Positions 24,963 to 34,026 are shown, counted from the first letter of the stretch. The stretch: DNA of 64,000 bases from Thermoproteota archaeon (GCA_027078475.1 JALWYH010000003.1:26613-90612), one strand, 5' to 3'. A program made the numbers and translations. Notes: a model not told the origin generated them from the sequence alone.

Positions 24963-25379
24963 TCACTGCACCTCCCTCATAACATGGGATCTCAGCTGCG
25001 CAACGCTCTCGAACCTTGAGAGCCTCCTATACAGGTCCCTGTACATCTTGGCGTCAATCACCCCCTTGTCCCTCATGGATCTTAGCTCCCTCCTCAAGGC
25101 CCTTATCCTGTTTATCCATCTCCTCTTCCTAGAGAGCCTGGAGTACTTTCCACCCTTCCTTCTTCCCGGACCCCTCCTCTTTGGTCTGGTCCTGGCCCTC
25201 GCCCTACTGACTCCCCTCTTCTGGAGGATCTCTATGGCGCCTGACCTTATGAGCCTCCTAATGTCACTCCTAGTTATAGCCTCCTGAACCAGCTCTATAT
25301 TCTCAGGATTTATCCTGACCCTGTCGAGCCCCACACCCGCCACCCTAGCGGCCAGCTTCTTCTGATAATCCAGCTTCAT
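24963..25379 (-). CDS. rpl19e: Ribosomal protein eL19
   Basis: Large-subunit protein of 138 residues, helical and very basic, with the RPKRRGPGRRKGGKYSRLSR segment that binds rRNA. Placed between eL32 and uL18 as in other archaea. Confidence 0.96.
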   Translation of the reverse strand: MKLDYQKKLAARVAGVGLDRVRINPENIELVQEAITRSDIRRLIRSGAIEILQKRGVSRARARTRPKRRGPGRRKGGKYSRLSRKRRWINRIRALRRELRSMRDKGVIDAKMYRDLYRRLSRFESVAQLRSHVMREVQ

Positions 25380-25392
25380 GACATCACCCCCC

Positions 25393-25773
25393 CTAGTTGG
25401 CGAGCATCAGCCCCAGCTTCCGGGCCTCCTCCCTTATGGTGATCCTCTTCCTCTCCCCGACGGATCCTGCTATGTAAACTATGACCTCGCCCTTCACCTC
25501 GACGAGCTCCCTGAGCTCCCTCACGTTGTGAACCAGCACGGGTCTTCTTCCTGATGGGTGAAGGCCCCTTACCTCCTCAGGGTTTTTGTAGCCTATAGCC
25601 GGCTGCTTGGGTCTACTCTTGAGCTTGAGCCTCTGCTTGTTGTCTATTCCTCTAGGCCTTCTCCAGCTCTTAACCGCACCCAACCTCCAGTACCTAGCTA
25701 GGTTCAAGAACCTCGGCTTTTTCTTCTTCAGCCTGCGGATCAGCTCCTTCTTACCATCAACGGTATCTGCCAT
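25393..25773 (-). CDS. rpl32e: Ribosomal protein eL32
   Basis: Large-subunit protein of 126 residues with the family core YWRLGAVKSWRRPRGIDNKQ and GLHPSGRRPVLVHNVRELREL. One base separates it from uL6. Confidence 0.96.
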   Translation of the reverse strand: MADTVDGKKELIRRLKKKKPRFLNLARYWRLGAVKSWRRPRGIDNKQRLKLKSRPKQPAIGYKNPEEVRGLHPSGRRPVLVHNVRELRELVEVKGEVIVYIAGSVGERKRITIREEARKLGLMLAN

Positions 25774-25774
25774 C

Positions 25775-26329
25775 TCACTTCACCACGTATATTCCGTCCA
25801 TAAACACCCTCGGATCCTTCTCCTTTATCTTGGTGGCCTGCCTTATGTTGGCCGCCGTCTGGCCCACATCCTCCTTGGAGATGCCCTCTATATAGACCCT
25901 ATCCCCCTCGACCCTCACCTTGGTGTCCCCCACTATCTTGGCGTATCTGGGGGCCCTCTCACCCAAGAAGTTGTTTATCACCACCAGCTTCCTGTTCTCA
26001 TCAACCTCCACCTTCATAGGGAAGTGAGCGTATACTATGATCATCTCCTTGGAGAATCCCTCCGTCACACCCTTCATCATGTTCTTGATGTGGGCCGCAA
26101 CCGTTCCTAGGTAAGCGTAGTGGAACTTCCTCCTCCCGTAGACCCTCACCTTGACTTTATCTCCTTCCTTAATTATCTCCACCAAGTCCTCATGGAACTT
26201 CTTCTCCAGCTTGCCCTTGGGGCCCTTGACCATGACCTTGGCCCCGTCCACCTCGACATCAACGCCCTCTATTATGGGCACCTCGATCTCCTGGGCTTGG
26301 GTGATCACCTTGGGGAACCTGCCCATCAT
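25775..26329 (-). CDS. rpl6: Ribosomal protein uL6
   Basis: Large-subunit protein of 184 residues near the factor-binding site, with two tandem L6 domains (VEVDGAKVMVKGPKGKLEKK and ENRKLVVINNFLGERAPRYA). The ATG at 26329 follows GGGGGGTGGTG directly; the next codon is also ATG. An upstream TTG at 26347 is less likely. Confidence 0.95.
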   Translation of the reverse strand: MMGRFPKVITQAQEIEVPIIEGVDVEVDGAKVMVKGPKGKLEKKFHEDLVEIIKEGDKVKVRVYGRRKFHYAYLGTVAAHIKNMMKGVTEGFSKEMIIVYAHFPMKVEVDENRKLVVINNFLGERAPRYAKIVGDTKVRVEGDRVYIEGISKEDVGQTAANIRQATKIKEKDPRVFMDGIYVVK

Positions 26330-26343
26330 CACCACCCCCCGGA

Positions 26344-26736
26344 TCAATAGCAGTAGGCTAGGAGAACCCCTCCCAGCCCTCTCTTCTTTGCCTCCCTGTG
26401 GCTCATTATCCCCTGATTCGTGGAGACTACTATGACCCCGACGTTCTCAGCAGGCAGATACATCTTCTCCCAATAGAGGAATTCGTCCTTCTTCACAGAG
26501 AACCTAGGTTTTATCACACCCGCCTTGTTGATCCTGCCCCTGAGCCGGACCCTGTACTTGCCGGCCCTGCCATCGTCTATGTACTCGAACTCCTCTATGT
26601 AGCCCTCATCCTGCAGTATCCTCAGCACCTTCCCTATAAGCTTCGAGGCCACATTTATGACAGTCTCCCTCTTTCCAACTCTAGATGCGTTGGTGAGGGT
26701 GCTCATAGCGTCGGCCAACGGGTCAAGCCTTGTCAT
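26344..26736 (-). CDS. rps8: Ribosomal protein uS8
   Basis: 16S rRNA-binding protein of 130 residues, start [20 protein letters not shown] and conserved end [19 protein letters not shown]. Confidence 0.97.
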   Translation of the reverse strand: MTRLDPLADAMSTLTNASRVGKRETVINVASKLIGKVLRILQDEGYIEEFEYIDDGRAGKYRVRLRGRINKAGVIKPRFSVKKDEFLYWEKMYLPAENVGVIVVSTNQGIMSHREAKKRGLGGVLLAYCY

Positions 26737-26760
26737 GCGATCACCTCACCTCACTCCACT

Positions 26761-26925
26761 TCACTCGTACTTCTTCCAGCCCATGAGGGGGGCTACCTCC
26801 AAGAAGCACTGCCTGCATAGATAGAGTCCGTACTTCCGGATGATTCCCCTGCCCACTCTGCCACATCTCCTACAAACGTAAGCTCCCTTTCCCTTGGTCC
26901 TCACCTTTTTCCTCGGCTTCGCCAT
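26761..26925 (-). CDS. rps14: Ribosomal protein uS14 (zinc form)
   Basis: 54-residue small-subunit protein with the four-Cys zinc site [20 protein letters not shown] plus CRQC partner. ATG at 26925; an upstream GTG would overlap uL5 and adds non-conserved residues. Confidence 0.95.
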   Translation of the reverse strand: MAKPRKKVRTKGKGAYVCRRCGRVGRGIIRKYGLYLCRQCFLEVAPLMGWKKYE

Positions 26926-26939
26926 TTTGATCCCCCACA

Positions 26940-27500
26940 TCACTCGCTATCGGACACGACCTTCAGCCTTAAGTACTTTTCCGCGAACACAATGGACTCC
27001 TCCTTGGTCAGCCTGTGCCTCCTAGGTATCCTAGCCCTCTTGATCCTCCTCTTAGCGACCCTGTAACCGGCTCTCCCCATGGTCACTATCACATCCATGC
27101 CGAAGATACCTATATCGGCCTTGTACCTCACGCCCGGTATCTCTATGTGCTCCTTTATGCCGAAGGCGAAGTTACCGAACTGATCGAAGGCACTGGACTT
27201 TACCATCCGGTCAACGGCCTCGGCGATCCTGTCCAGCAGCTCCACCGCTTTCTTACCCCTAACCGTGACGGTGACTGCTATGGGCTCCCTCTTCCTTATT
27301 CCAAACTCTCTTATGGTTCTCTTTGCCCTCCTCTGGACGGGTTTCTGACCAGTCAGTTCTTCTAAAACCTTTCCAGCTCTAAGTAGAACCTCTCCACTCC
27401 TGCCAACGGCTATGTTCAGGGTGACAGCCATAACACGGGGCGTGAGCATGGGGTTTCTCTTCCACCGCTCCTCCACCGGGTCGACCAGTTCGACCGTCAT
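26940..27500 (-). CDS. rpl5: Ribosomal protein uL5
   Basis: Large-subunit protein of 186 residues that binds 5S rRNA and contacts P-site tRNA. The ATG at 27500 lies five bases after GGTGAT. The core GFGIKE-like segment appears as [20 protein letters not shown]. Confidence 0.96.
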   Translation of the reverse strand: MTVELVDPVEERWKRNPMLTPRVMAVTLNIAVGRSGEVLLRAGKVLEELTGQKPVQRRAKRTIREFGIRKREPIAVTVTVRGKKAVELLDRIAEAVDRMVKSSAFDQFGNFAFGIKEHIEIPGVRYKADIGIFGMDVIVTMGRAGYRVAKRRIKRARIPRRHRLTKEESIVFAEKYLRLKVVSDSE

Positions 27501-27505
27501 AGTTA

Positions 27506-28228
27506 TCACCTAACCTTTATGGAGGGTTCCTCCTTACCGACCACCAGCACGTTCTCAGCGGTTCCCCTGTAAACCAGATTGGAGTCCTCTAAGTCCTGAA
27601 GCTCTATGAATTCAGCCAGCTCCCTTATCCTGCCTATATGTCCTGCCATTCTCCCTCTCACCATGGCAGCCACCGCACCCACGTCCAAGGGTAACACTTG
27701 CCTTACCTCTTGAGACGGGACCTCTATCAGCATAGAATGGCCTACCTTCACAGATCTGGCTGTATCTGAGCCGGGTTCCAGCAGGAAGTTCCTGCCGTCG
27801 TGCGTGGTCAGCTGTATCTTGCCGCCCTTAATGGTCCTCTTACCCGTCACCTTTACGACCTTAAGCCCGGACTCTGACTCTGGTATTTCTATGAGTTTCA
27901 GGAATTTATAGGGATCAGGGACCACCCTGTAGTGCTTTCCCAAGTCTGGGATAGAGAGGATGTCCATTAGCCCCACTTGGTACTTGTAGTCGTAACGGGG
28001 CTTCCCGTCGACCCATACCTTCTTCATGAATATGATCCTCTTGGCCTCCCTGGCCGATGTGGCGAGTCCCAGTATGTCCCTAATTACCACCAGAAGGGGG
28101 AACCCCTGCTCCATGGGATGAGGACCGGGACTTGGCTTTGTGACCCAAACTTTCTCTCTCTTGGCTACGGGCCAGTAACCCGGAGCGGCCAGCCTCTTAA
28201 GATGCCTGCTTCCTCCCATCTTTCCCAT
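27506..28228 (-). CDS. rps4e: Ribosomal protein eS4
   Basis: Small-subunit protein of 240 residues with S4-like ([20 protein letters not shown]), central and KOW domains. Starts [16 protein letters not shown], three bases after the uL24 stop; the second Met at 28219 is an alternative. Confidence 0.96.
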   Translation of the reverse strand: MGKMGGSRHLKRLAAPGYWPVAKREKVWVTKPSPGPHPMEQGFPLLVVIRDILGLATSAREAKRIIFMKKVWVDGKPRYDYKYQVGLMDILSIPDLGKHYRVVPDPYKFLKLIEIPESESGLKVVKVTGKRTIKGGKIQLTTHDGRNFLLEPGSDTARSVKVGHSMLIEVPSQEVRQVLPLDVGAVAAMVRGRMAGHIGRIRELAEFIELQDLEDSNLVYRGTAENVLVVGKEEPSIKVR

Positions 28229-28230
28229 AA

Positions 28231-28779
28231 TCACTCAGCCCCCTCGCTTTCATCGCCAACCCCACTGCCCTCTCGCTCCCGGGGCTCCTGAGGACTCACT
28301 TTCTCTGCATCTGCCCTTAACCCTGAACTCTCCTTGCCCTCCGAGATTTCCTTCTCACTCTCCTCCTTCTCCTCCCTCTTCAGCTCCTCCTCGATCTCCT
28401 CCTCAGTAACTCCCTTCCTCTCCAGCAGCTCCTTCCTAGCGTCGTCCTTTAAGTCCAGCTTAGTTATAACCACGTTGGACGGGTGGATGGGAATTGGAAT
28501 CTCCGTACCGTCGGTCTTCTTCCTTATTAGGCCTTTTATGGCTATCCTGTATCCCTTTCTATCCACGGAGATCACCTCACCCTCGGTTCCCTTGTAGTCG
28601 CCCCTGATCACCCTGACCCTGTCGCCCTTCCTGACGGGAAGGGATCTCACTCCATACCTTTCCCTCAGATCGGAGGAAAGGTGGGCAGACATGATCCTCC
28701 CCCTGTGATGCAGGGGTGCGTTGTACAGATACTTCCTCTGCTTACTGGGCTTGTGCGACACGGTTCTATGCAATTTCAT
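28231..28779 (-). CDS. rpl24: Ribosomal protein uL24 with long charged tail
   Basis: Large-subunit assembly protein with KOW motif ([21 protein letters not shown]) at the tunnel exit. Residues 1-115 are standard. A tail of about 65 residues follows, rich in Glu, Lys and Ser ([20 protein letters not shown]), which most archaeal uL24 lack; total 182 residues. The ATG at 28779 gives the family start [19 protein letters not shown]. Confidence 0.95.
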   Translation of the reverse strand: MKLHRTVSHKPSKQRKYLYNAPLHHRGRIMSAHLSSDLRERYGVRSLPVRKGDRVRVIRGDYKGTEGEVISVDRKGYRIAIKGLIRKKTDGTEIPIPIHPSNVVITKLDLKDDARKELLERKGVTEEEIEEELKREEKEESEKEISEGKESSGLRADAEKVSPQEPREREGSGVGDESEGAE

Positions 28780-28790
28780 CACCCCTCGCT

Positions 28791-29216
28791 TTACACTACC
28801 TGAGCCGAGACGGCCCCCAGGGAGGGCCATCTCTCTATGGCCTCCTTCGCTATCGGTCCCCTGAACTCCGATCCCTTAGGGGTTCCATCGTCGTTCACTA
28901 GGACTGCCGCGTTGTCCTCGAAGACAACCCACTGACCGTTCTTCCTCCTGTAGGGCTTCCTCTGCCTCACCACGATCGCCTTCATTGGCTTGTGCATCAA
29001 GTCGTACTTGCCCCTCTTCACGACAACAGTGACCATATCTCCGACGCTAGCGGAGGGTATTCTTCCCTTCCGCCCCTTGTAGCCGTGGACCCCGATTATC
29101 ATCAGCACCTTGGCCCCCGTATTGTCAGCGCATTTCAGCTTGGCCATAACAGGAAGTCCCCGGGAGATCTTCGGTTTTACTCCCTCTATCTTCTTCCTCC
29201 TTGCTACCCTCGACAT
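28791..29216 (-). CDS. rpl14: Ribosomal protein uL14
   Basis: Large-subunit protein of 141 residues at the subunit interface. [20 protein letters not shown] is diagnostic. It is the first gene of this transcription unit; uS17, uL29 and uS3, which usually precede it in archaea, are absent. Confidence 0.97.
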   Translation of the reverse strand: MSRVARRKKIEGVKPKISRGLPVMAKLKCADNTGAKVLMIIGVHGYKGRKGRIPSASVGDMVTVVVKRGKYDLMHKPMKAIVVRQRKPYRRKNGQWVVFEDNAAVLVNDDGTPKGSEFRGPIAKEAIERWPSLGAVSAQVV

Positions 29217-29247
29217 AGATCATCCTCAACACCAACGATGGCCACCG

Positions 29248-29258
29248 ATATAAAAAAG
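29248..29258 (-). promoter_or_regulatory. TATA box of the uL14-SecY operon
   Basis: TTTTTTATATC on the minus strand, centred about 37 bases before the uL14 ATG. A start near 29227 leaves a 10-base leader with GAGGATGAT, a good ribosome-binding site. Confidence 0.6.
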
Positions 29259-29386
29259 GTGATGGGAGGCCCATCGTGACGCGGAGACACCCCCACCACG
29301 GCTCCCCACAGGATCAGTTGAGTTCACCTCACTGCTAATCGAGTTAGGCGAGTGTGGAGGGAAAAATTTGCCTAGGGACCGGTGAT

Positions 29387-29809
29387 TCAACCACCCCGCC
29401 CGTTCAACAGGGCATCTAGCCTGCTGAGGTATCTGGAAAGCTTAATGGCTCTCTTGGAGATCTGGATTATCCTCCCATGATGGACTACCATGTGATCAAC
29501 CTCAGGAGCCTTTCCAGTTACTTTCATCGCCTCTTCCACCGAGTGATGCAGATGCAAGCAGTGTGGGCTCCCATCCACCGTCAGGACACTAATCCGGTCT
29601 ATCTCAATCCTAGATAGGATGGATGTTATTTTCAGCGCTATGATGTTCACATGGTCCCTCTCGGGACACGCCGAGTAGCAAGTTCCAGAACAGAACTCTT
29701 GGATGAGTTCGGGTCTCTCGGTAACAAGGCAGGCGCTGATTATCCTGAGCTCCCGCTCCTCTCTGATGATGCGAGAACCAGAATTTGCGGATAGGAGGTC
29801 TAGGATCAG
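29387..29809 (-). CDS. Unknown Cys-rich (possible Fe-S) protein with apparent CTG start
   Basis: I do not recognise the family. The frame is open from a stop at about 29825-29827 down to 29387, and has no ATG, GTG or TTG before a GTG at 29650. Starting at 29650 would cut off a Cys motif CSGTCYSACPERDH, likely metal- or Fe-S-binding, and leave 87 residues. The CTG at 29809, four bases after GGGGTGAT and about 34 bases from a TATA-like element, gives 140 residues and is my choice. The C-terminal half has several His residues (HCLHLHHSVEEAMKVTG; HMVVHHGRI). Pseudogenisation of the start is the main alternative. Confidence 0.55.
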   Translation of the reverse strand: MILDLLSANSGSRIIREERELRIISACLVTERPELIQEFCSGTCYSACPERDHVNIIALKITSILSRIEIDRISVLTVDGSPHCLHLHHSVEEAMKVTGKAPEVDHMVVHHGRIIQISKRAIKLSRYLSRLDALLNGRGG

Positions 29810-29839
29810 GCCATCACCCCAGACAGATGGTGTTCAAAG

Positions 29840-29847
29840 TTATTAAG
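29840..29847. promoter_or_regulatory. Likely shared promoter, Fe-S unknown / TauE
   Basis: TTATTAAG at 29840-29847 is the main AT-rich element in the 75-bp gap. TATA-dependent starts on either side (about 29818 and 29870) would give leaders of roughly 8 and 15 bases, each containing a good ribosome-binding site before a CTG. Confidence 0.45.
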
Positions 29848-29884
29848 AGATCTTATCACCGCGAGCCTGAAAAGGTGGTTCAAT

Positions 29885-30637
29885 CTGCAGCCCCTCATCA
29901 GGTTCCTAGAGGTCGTCCTCAGCGGGGTCGGCGTCGGGCTCATCTCTTCCGTGGCCGGCATAGGAGGGGGGACGCTAATGGTCCCCATAATGGTGCTAAT
30001 CCTAGGGGTTGATGTGAAGGTCGCCATAGCCTCGAGCCTGCTCACTATAATAGTCACCTCGGCATCCAGCTCGACGGTTTATCTCAGGGAGGGGCTGGTC
30101 AATCTCAGGGCTGCTCTTACTCTAGAGCCGTCAACGGCTATGGGAGCGATAGTAGGGGCCTCCATAACCATAGGGCTCCCGGCCGATCTGGTGAGGAGGG
30201 TATTCGGGTTCGGTCTAATAGCCATATCTCTCCTTATGCTGGCCAGAACCTTCTCCAAGCCTAAGGAGAGCGGGTACATCAAGCGCTGGGCCTGGGGGGT
30301 CATATTCTCCTTCTTCGCCGGCATGGCATCCGGGATGTTCGGAATAGGAGGGGGAGTCCTCAAGGTGCCGATAATGAACCTAGTAATGGACATGCCCATA
30401 AAGGAGGCAGTGGCAACCAGTTCCTTCATGGTGGGACTCACAGCGTCGTCCGGAAGCATGGTCTATGCAATAAGAGGGCTAATAGACCCAGTTCTCGTCT
30501 TGGGCTTCGCCATAGGTATAATGCCCGGCGCTACGTTGGGTGCCAGATCCCTCAAGGGAATCAGATCTAGATACATAAAGCTCATCTTCTCTCTAGTGCT
30601 CCTATACGCCGGGATCAAGCTCGCTGGTGTGGGGTGA
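29885..30637 (+). CDS. TauE/SafE family membrane transporter
   Basis: Predicted anion (sulfite/sulfonate-type) exporter with about eight membrane helices and the family's two repeated Gly motifs, GIGGGTLMVP and GIGGGVLKVP. The nearest standard start, GTG at 29951, would begin inside the first motif and remove the first helix. The CTG at 29885 gives MQPLIRFLEVVLSGVGVGLI, a normal first helix, and lies six bases after AGGTGG; total 250 residues. It is followed by a DUF1634 gene, its usual neighbour. Substrate unknown. Confidence 0.82.
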   Translation: MQPLIRFLEVVLSGVGVGLISSVAGIGGGTLMVPIMVLILGVDVKVAIASSLLTIIVTSASSSTVYLREGLVNLRAALTLEPSTAMGAIVGASITIGLPADLVRRVFGFGLIAISLLMLARTFSKPKESGYIKRWAWGVIFSFFAGMASGMFGIGGGVLKVPIMNLVMDMPIKEAVATSSFMVGLTASSGSMVYAIRGLIDPVLVLGFAIGIMPGATLGARSLKGIRSRYIKLIFSLVLLYAGIKLAGVG

Positions 30638-30915
30638 GTCACCGCTTGGGTGAAGATCTCGGAGACCTCCCTATGATCCTGCGATGGGGGGTGATCCTAG
30701 GCCTCTCGGTGCTGGCAATAGGAGTGGTGGCTGATCACCTTTGGGGGTTCCAGCTGATAAGTGAAGTCGGGCTCTTCCTGATAGTTGCCACTCCCATAAG
30801 CTTTCTCCTCTTCCTGTCCTACAAGATGATGATAGAGAGGAAGTATGAGATCGTTATCCTGGCTCTGGTCACCCTGTCAGTGATAGCAGCCTCTGCATTA
30901 CTGTCCCTGAGGTGA
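30634..30915 (+). CDS. DUF1634-like small membrane protein
   Basis: 93-residue protein with three hydrophobic segments, resembling DUF1634 proteins often encoded next to TauE transporters. The GTG at 30634 overlaps the TauE stop (GTGA); the ATG at 30673 with GGAG eight bases upstream is an alternative that loses a charged N-terminus. It probably works with the transporter; its function is unknown. Confidence 0.7.
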   Translation: MSHRLGEDLGDLPMILRWGVILGLSVLAIGVVADHLWGFQLISEVGLFLIVATPISFLLFLSYKMMIERKYEIVILALVTLSVIAASALLSLR

Positions 30916-30919
30916 TGCC

Positions 30920-32140
30920 TTGCCCTTCTTCCTACCTAGATCCGATATGGGAAGGAAAGCCCTCAGGCTCTCGGTAAACTCATTCTTTCAGGGTACTTCG
31001 ATGAGTTTCACCTTCTTCCTGCTGTACGCATACGGAGTCGACAGGTTCGGACTCACCCCTACCGAAGTGGCTGTGGCCATTTCACTAGGGGGACTGGCCA
31101 GCGCTGCGACCCAGCCCGTCTGGGGATGGCTCGTGGACAGAATGGTCAGCAGGAGAAGACTTTTGATGCTGGTGGGCTACCTGCTGTCATCCGCCTTTGT
31201 ATACTGGGTCTACAATTCCCGAACTCTGCTGGGCTTCTATGCCGCGGCTGCCTCCCTGAACTCTCTCATGGGGCTCTCCAACTCATCGTGGCTGGCGATT
31301 CTCGGGGACCTGACCGCATTGGAGGAGAGGGGAAGGATATCGGGGGTTACCAGCACCTCTTCCACCCTCGGCACTGCGGTGTTCTCCCCCATAGCCGGCA
31401 TGATCATGGATGCCTACGGCTACTGGACCGCGAGCATCGTAGGGGCGAGCCAGTTCATTCTAGCCGCCGGGACCGTCTGCCTCATTCCCACTGCTTGGCG
31501 AGTTTCCGGGCGCGCTGAGGTGAGGGGCAAGCAGGCGACGGATCATGTTGAGGGGAGCTACAGGCCCTTCCTCATAGCCAGCGTTCTGTGGTCCCTCATA
31601 TGGTCACTTGCATGGCCCCTATTTTCCGTTGCCCAGATAAAGGTTTATGGGCTCAGCAAGGCGGAGATAGGACTGATAAGTACTGTGGCCAACTCCACAA
31701 GGCTCATCCTTCAGCCGGTCTGGGGTCTGGTCGCGGACAGGGTGGGTAGGAAGGTCCTCCTGATCATGTCACCCGCCTTCGCATCCGCCATACCCTTCTC
31801 CTATGCCTTGGGGAGCAGCCTCATCCACATTCTCATCGGCACGGCCGTGGGCATGGTGGGCTTCTCCATGTACTTCGTGGCCTCGCCCACCTACCTGCTC
31901 GATGCATCCTCCCCTGAGAGAAGGGGATCGGCGGTCTCCACATTCAATGCCCTGACGTCCCTCACCAACTCGGTGGCTCCCCTCATTGGGGGGACGCTTG
32001 GGGATCTGCTGGGAGTCAGGCAGACCATGCTCCTGCTAGGCTTCACTAGGCTGCTCTCCAGCCTGTTCTTCGTCTGGATACCCGAGACCCTCAGGAGGGA
32101 GAGAGAAGGGAGGAGACTACGGAAGAGACTTCCCTTCTAA
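30920..32140 (+). CDS. Major facilitator superfamily transporter
   Basis: 12-helix secondary transporter of 406 residues. Loop 2-3 has the MFS signature form GWLVDRMVSRRRLLM, repeated in the second half as GLVADRVGRKVLLI. A TTG start behind GAGGTGAT fits. Third gene of a membrane-protein run with TauE and DUF1634. Substrate unknown. The last 50 bases overlap the 3' end of adk on the other strand. Confidence 0.85.
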   Translation: MPFFLPRSDMGRKALRLSVNSFFQGTSMSFTFFLLYAYGVDRFGLTPTEVAVAISLGGLASAATQPVWGWLVDRMVSRRRLLMLVGYLLSSAFVYWVYNSRTLLGFYAAAASLNSLMGLSNSSWLAILGDLTALEERGRISGVTSTSSTLGTAVFSPIAGMIMDAYGYWTASIVGASQFILAAGTVCLIPTAWRVSGRAEVRGKQATDHVEGSYRPFLIASVLWSLIWSLAWPLFSVAQIKVYGLSKAEIGLISTVANSTRLILQPVWGLVADRVGRKVLLIMSPAFASAIPFSYALGSSLIHILIGTAVGMVGFSMYFVASPTYLLDASSPERRGSAVSTFNALTSLTNSVAPLIGGTLGDLLGVRQTMLLLGFTRLLSSLFFVWIPETLRREREGRRLRKRLPF

Positions 32141-32747
32141 CCCCTTCCAAGTCCTTGGAGGCATCTATCCTGATGAGAATACCCCTCTCACTGTAGTAAT
32201 CTATCAGAGGGCTGGTCTCCTCGTTGAAGACGTCCAGCCTCCTGAGGATCTTGTCGTAGCAGTCATCCTCTCGCTGGTAGAGGGAGCCTCCGCACTCGCA
32301 CCTCCTGGCATCGGGCGGGGGATCGTAGAAGACGTTGTAAGATCTGCCGCACCTCTCGCAGATCAGTCGCCCCATCATCCTGCGCAGGACGGTGAGCTCG
32401 TCGACATCGAAGAAGAGAACAGCGGAAAGCGGTCTTCCCTTTGATCTCAGGAAATTGTCGAGCCATCTGGCCTGCTCCAGGTTCCTCGGGAAACCATCCA
32501 GTACGAAACCCGTGTCCATCACCTCGGACAGCTTCCTCTCCAAGACCCTGTACACTATATCGTCTGGGACCAGTAAACCCCTCTCCATGTGGCTCCTTAT
32601 CTCCTCGCCAAGAAGGGAGCCGCTCCTCACCTCTTCCTTCAGCAGGTCGCTCATCACCAGCCTAGGAATGCCGAACTTCTCGGAGATGAAGGCTCCCTGG
32701 GTTCCCTTTCCCGCGCCAGGTCTGCCCAAGAGGACGAGACGCAGCAT
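32091..32747 (-). CDS. adk: Adenylate kinase, zinc-LID bacterial/eukaryotic type
   Basis: Converts ATP + AMP to 2 ADP. The 218-residue protein has P-loop GRPGAGKGT (8-16), DGFPRN (84-89) and a LID with Cys130, Cys133, Cys150 and Cys152, a likely zinc site. It is not the distinct archaeal AdkA type. In many archaea adk follows secY; here it lies about 10 kb away on the same strand. Convergent 50-base overlap with the MFS gene. Confidence 0.93.
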   Translation of the reverse strand: MLRLVLLGRPGAGKGTQGAFISEKFGIPRLVMSDLLKEEVRSGSLLGEEIRSHMERGLLVPDDIVYRVLERKLSEVMDTGFVLDGFPRNLEQARWLDNFLRSKGRPLSAVLFFDVDELTVLRRMMGRLICERCGRSYNVFYDPPPDARRCECGGSLYQREDDCYDKILRRLDVFNEETSPLIDYYSERGILIRIDASKDLEGVRREVSSVVSSLLSPS

Positions 32748-32798
32748 CCGGCCACACCCCTGCTATGCCGATCGGACGGGGGTGGAACCCGGCAAAGC

Positions 32799-32806
32799 GT
32801 ATAAGC
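32799..32806. promoter_or_regulatory. TATA box for M20 peptidase, possibly also adk
   Basis: GTATAAGC at 32799-32806 is centred 24.5 bases before the plus-strand ATG at 32827, predicting a leaderless mRNA. The same element reads GCTTATAC on the minus strand, 55 bases before the adk ATG, and would give a leader of about 29 bases containing AGGGGTG. Confidence 0.5.
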
Positions 32807-32826
32807 TCTCTCATCCCATCCAACAT

Positions 32827-34026
32827 ATGGAAGATGAGGAGATGTTTCAGTTCCTCATGGAGCTCGTTAGATTGGACACCAACTCGACGGAGAGGAAGAA
32901 TTACTGGGAGGCGGCCAAGAGGATAGAGGAGAAGGCCAGGGAGATAGGCCTCCGGACCCACGTGCATGTCCACAGAGATGATAGGGGTGAAGTACCCAAC
33001 GTGATAGCATGGGCAGATCTGGGAGCCCAGACCAACTTGGTGATGCTCTCCCACTACGACGTGGTCCCAGCGAAGGGTCCTTGGAGGCTTGATGGGAGGG
33101 AATTCGACCCATTCGATCCACAGAGGATAAATGGCAGGATATATGGCAGAGGAGCAGCGGACGACAAGTCAGCCGTGGCCCTTAGCCTTTCAGCCGCCAG
33201 CAAGGTGCTGGAAATGGGATCCGCTAGGTATAACCCGGTGGTCGTGGTGGTGGGTGATGAGGAGGTCGGAGGTACCGGTGTCTTCGCCGTGGCCGAAAGG
33301 GGATTCCAAGATGCTGGAATCAGACCAGACAGGGTCGTGGTAATAGACGCTGCCCCGGACTTCGTGGGAATAGGAGCTAGTGGGGTGCTACACGGTGAGA
33401 TAGTGGTTAGGGGAAGGGGGGGACACGCTGGCAGGCCATTCGCGGCCGTGAATCCCGTTCACCAGGCCATACTCCTGGCCAACGAGCTGCTCACCGGCTT
33501 CTCCCAGGAACACGCCTCGAGGCTTTCCGTCGTGCCCGCTCCTCCCGGCTCCCCGGTTCCCAAGCTATGGGGCAGGTTCAGCCTGACCATAATGAGGGGC
33601 GGTGAGAAGCACAACGTCATCCCGCCAGAGGCCGAGCTGGGATTCGATATCAGGTTCATACCCGACGAGGGGAAGGAAGAGGCCATGTCTAGATTCTTGG
33701 CTGCCGTCACCTCAGCAGCGGTTAAGCTGGGTGCTGATGCCGAAGTTAGATTCGAGGACACCCTAAATCCCGGCTGGATGACGCATCCAGACCATGAGTT
33801 CGTTAAAGAAGTGCTAGACAGCTACGAGAAGTTCTTCGGCAGCAAGAAGCTGGCTGGTTCGCTGGGTGGTAATGATGGATTTGTGTTCGCAGAGAAGGGA
33901 ATACCGACGGTGTCGGTCGGTACGATAGAGGTGGAGAGCAGGGCTCACGGTGATCTGGAGAATGTGAGGGAGGAGGTGGTGGTGAGAGTGAGGGACTTGC
34001 TGGTGGACCTCATGACGCGGTCCTGA
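32827..34026 (+). CDS. M20 family metallopeptidase (ArgE/DapE-like)
   Basis: Zinc-dependent aminoacylase or carboxypeptidase-type enzyme of 399 residues. Metal and catalytic residues are visible: His76 and Asp78 (SHYDVV), bridging Asp112 (GAADDKSA), catalytic Glu145 with Glu146 (GDEEVG), and a late His in RAHGDLENV. The dimerisation domain lies between (GRGGHAGRPFAAVNP). The ATG at 32827 is set by the TATA box 25 bases upstream. It may trim peptides or N-acylated amino acids; substrate not evident. Confidence 0.88.
   Translation: MEDEEMFQFLMELVRLDTNSTERKNYWEAAKRIEEKAREIGLRTHVHVHRDDRGEVPNVIAWADLGAQTNLVMLSHYDVVPAKGPWRLDGREFDPFDPQRINGRIYGRGAADDKSAVALSLSAASKVLEMGSARYNPVVVVVGDEEVGGTGVFAVAERGFQDAGIRPDRVVVIDAAPDFVGIGASGVLHGEIVVRGRGGHAGRPFAAVNPVHQAILLANELLTGFSQEHASRLSVVPAPPGSPVPKLWGRFSLTIMRGGEKHNVIPPEAELGFDIRFIPDEGKEEAMSRFLAAVTSAAVKLGADAEVRFEDTLNPGWMTHPDHEFVKEVLDSYEKFFGSKKLAGSLGGNDGFVFAEKGIPTVSVGTIEVESRAHGDLENVREEVVVRVRDLLVDLMTRS

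Noticed and set aside
29259..29386. uS17, RNP1 RNA-binding protein or a C/D sRNA before uL14.
   Set aside because: No frame of useful length, and no matched C (RTGATGA) and D (CTGA) boxes in correct order.
32392..32826. In-frame upstream extension of the M20 peptidase gene.
   Set aside because: It runs antisense through adk. The TATA box 25 bases before the ATG at 32827 fixes the real start.
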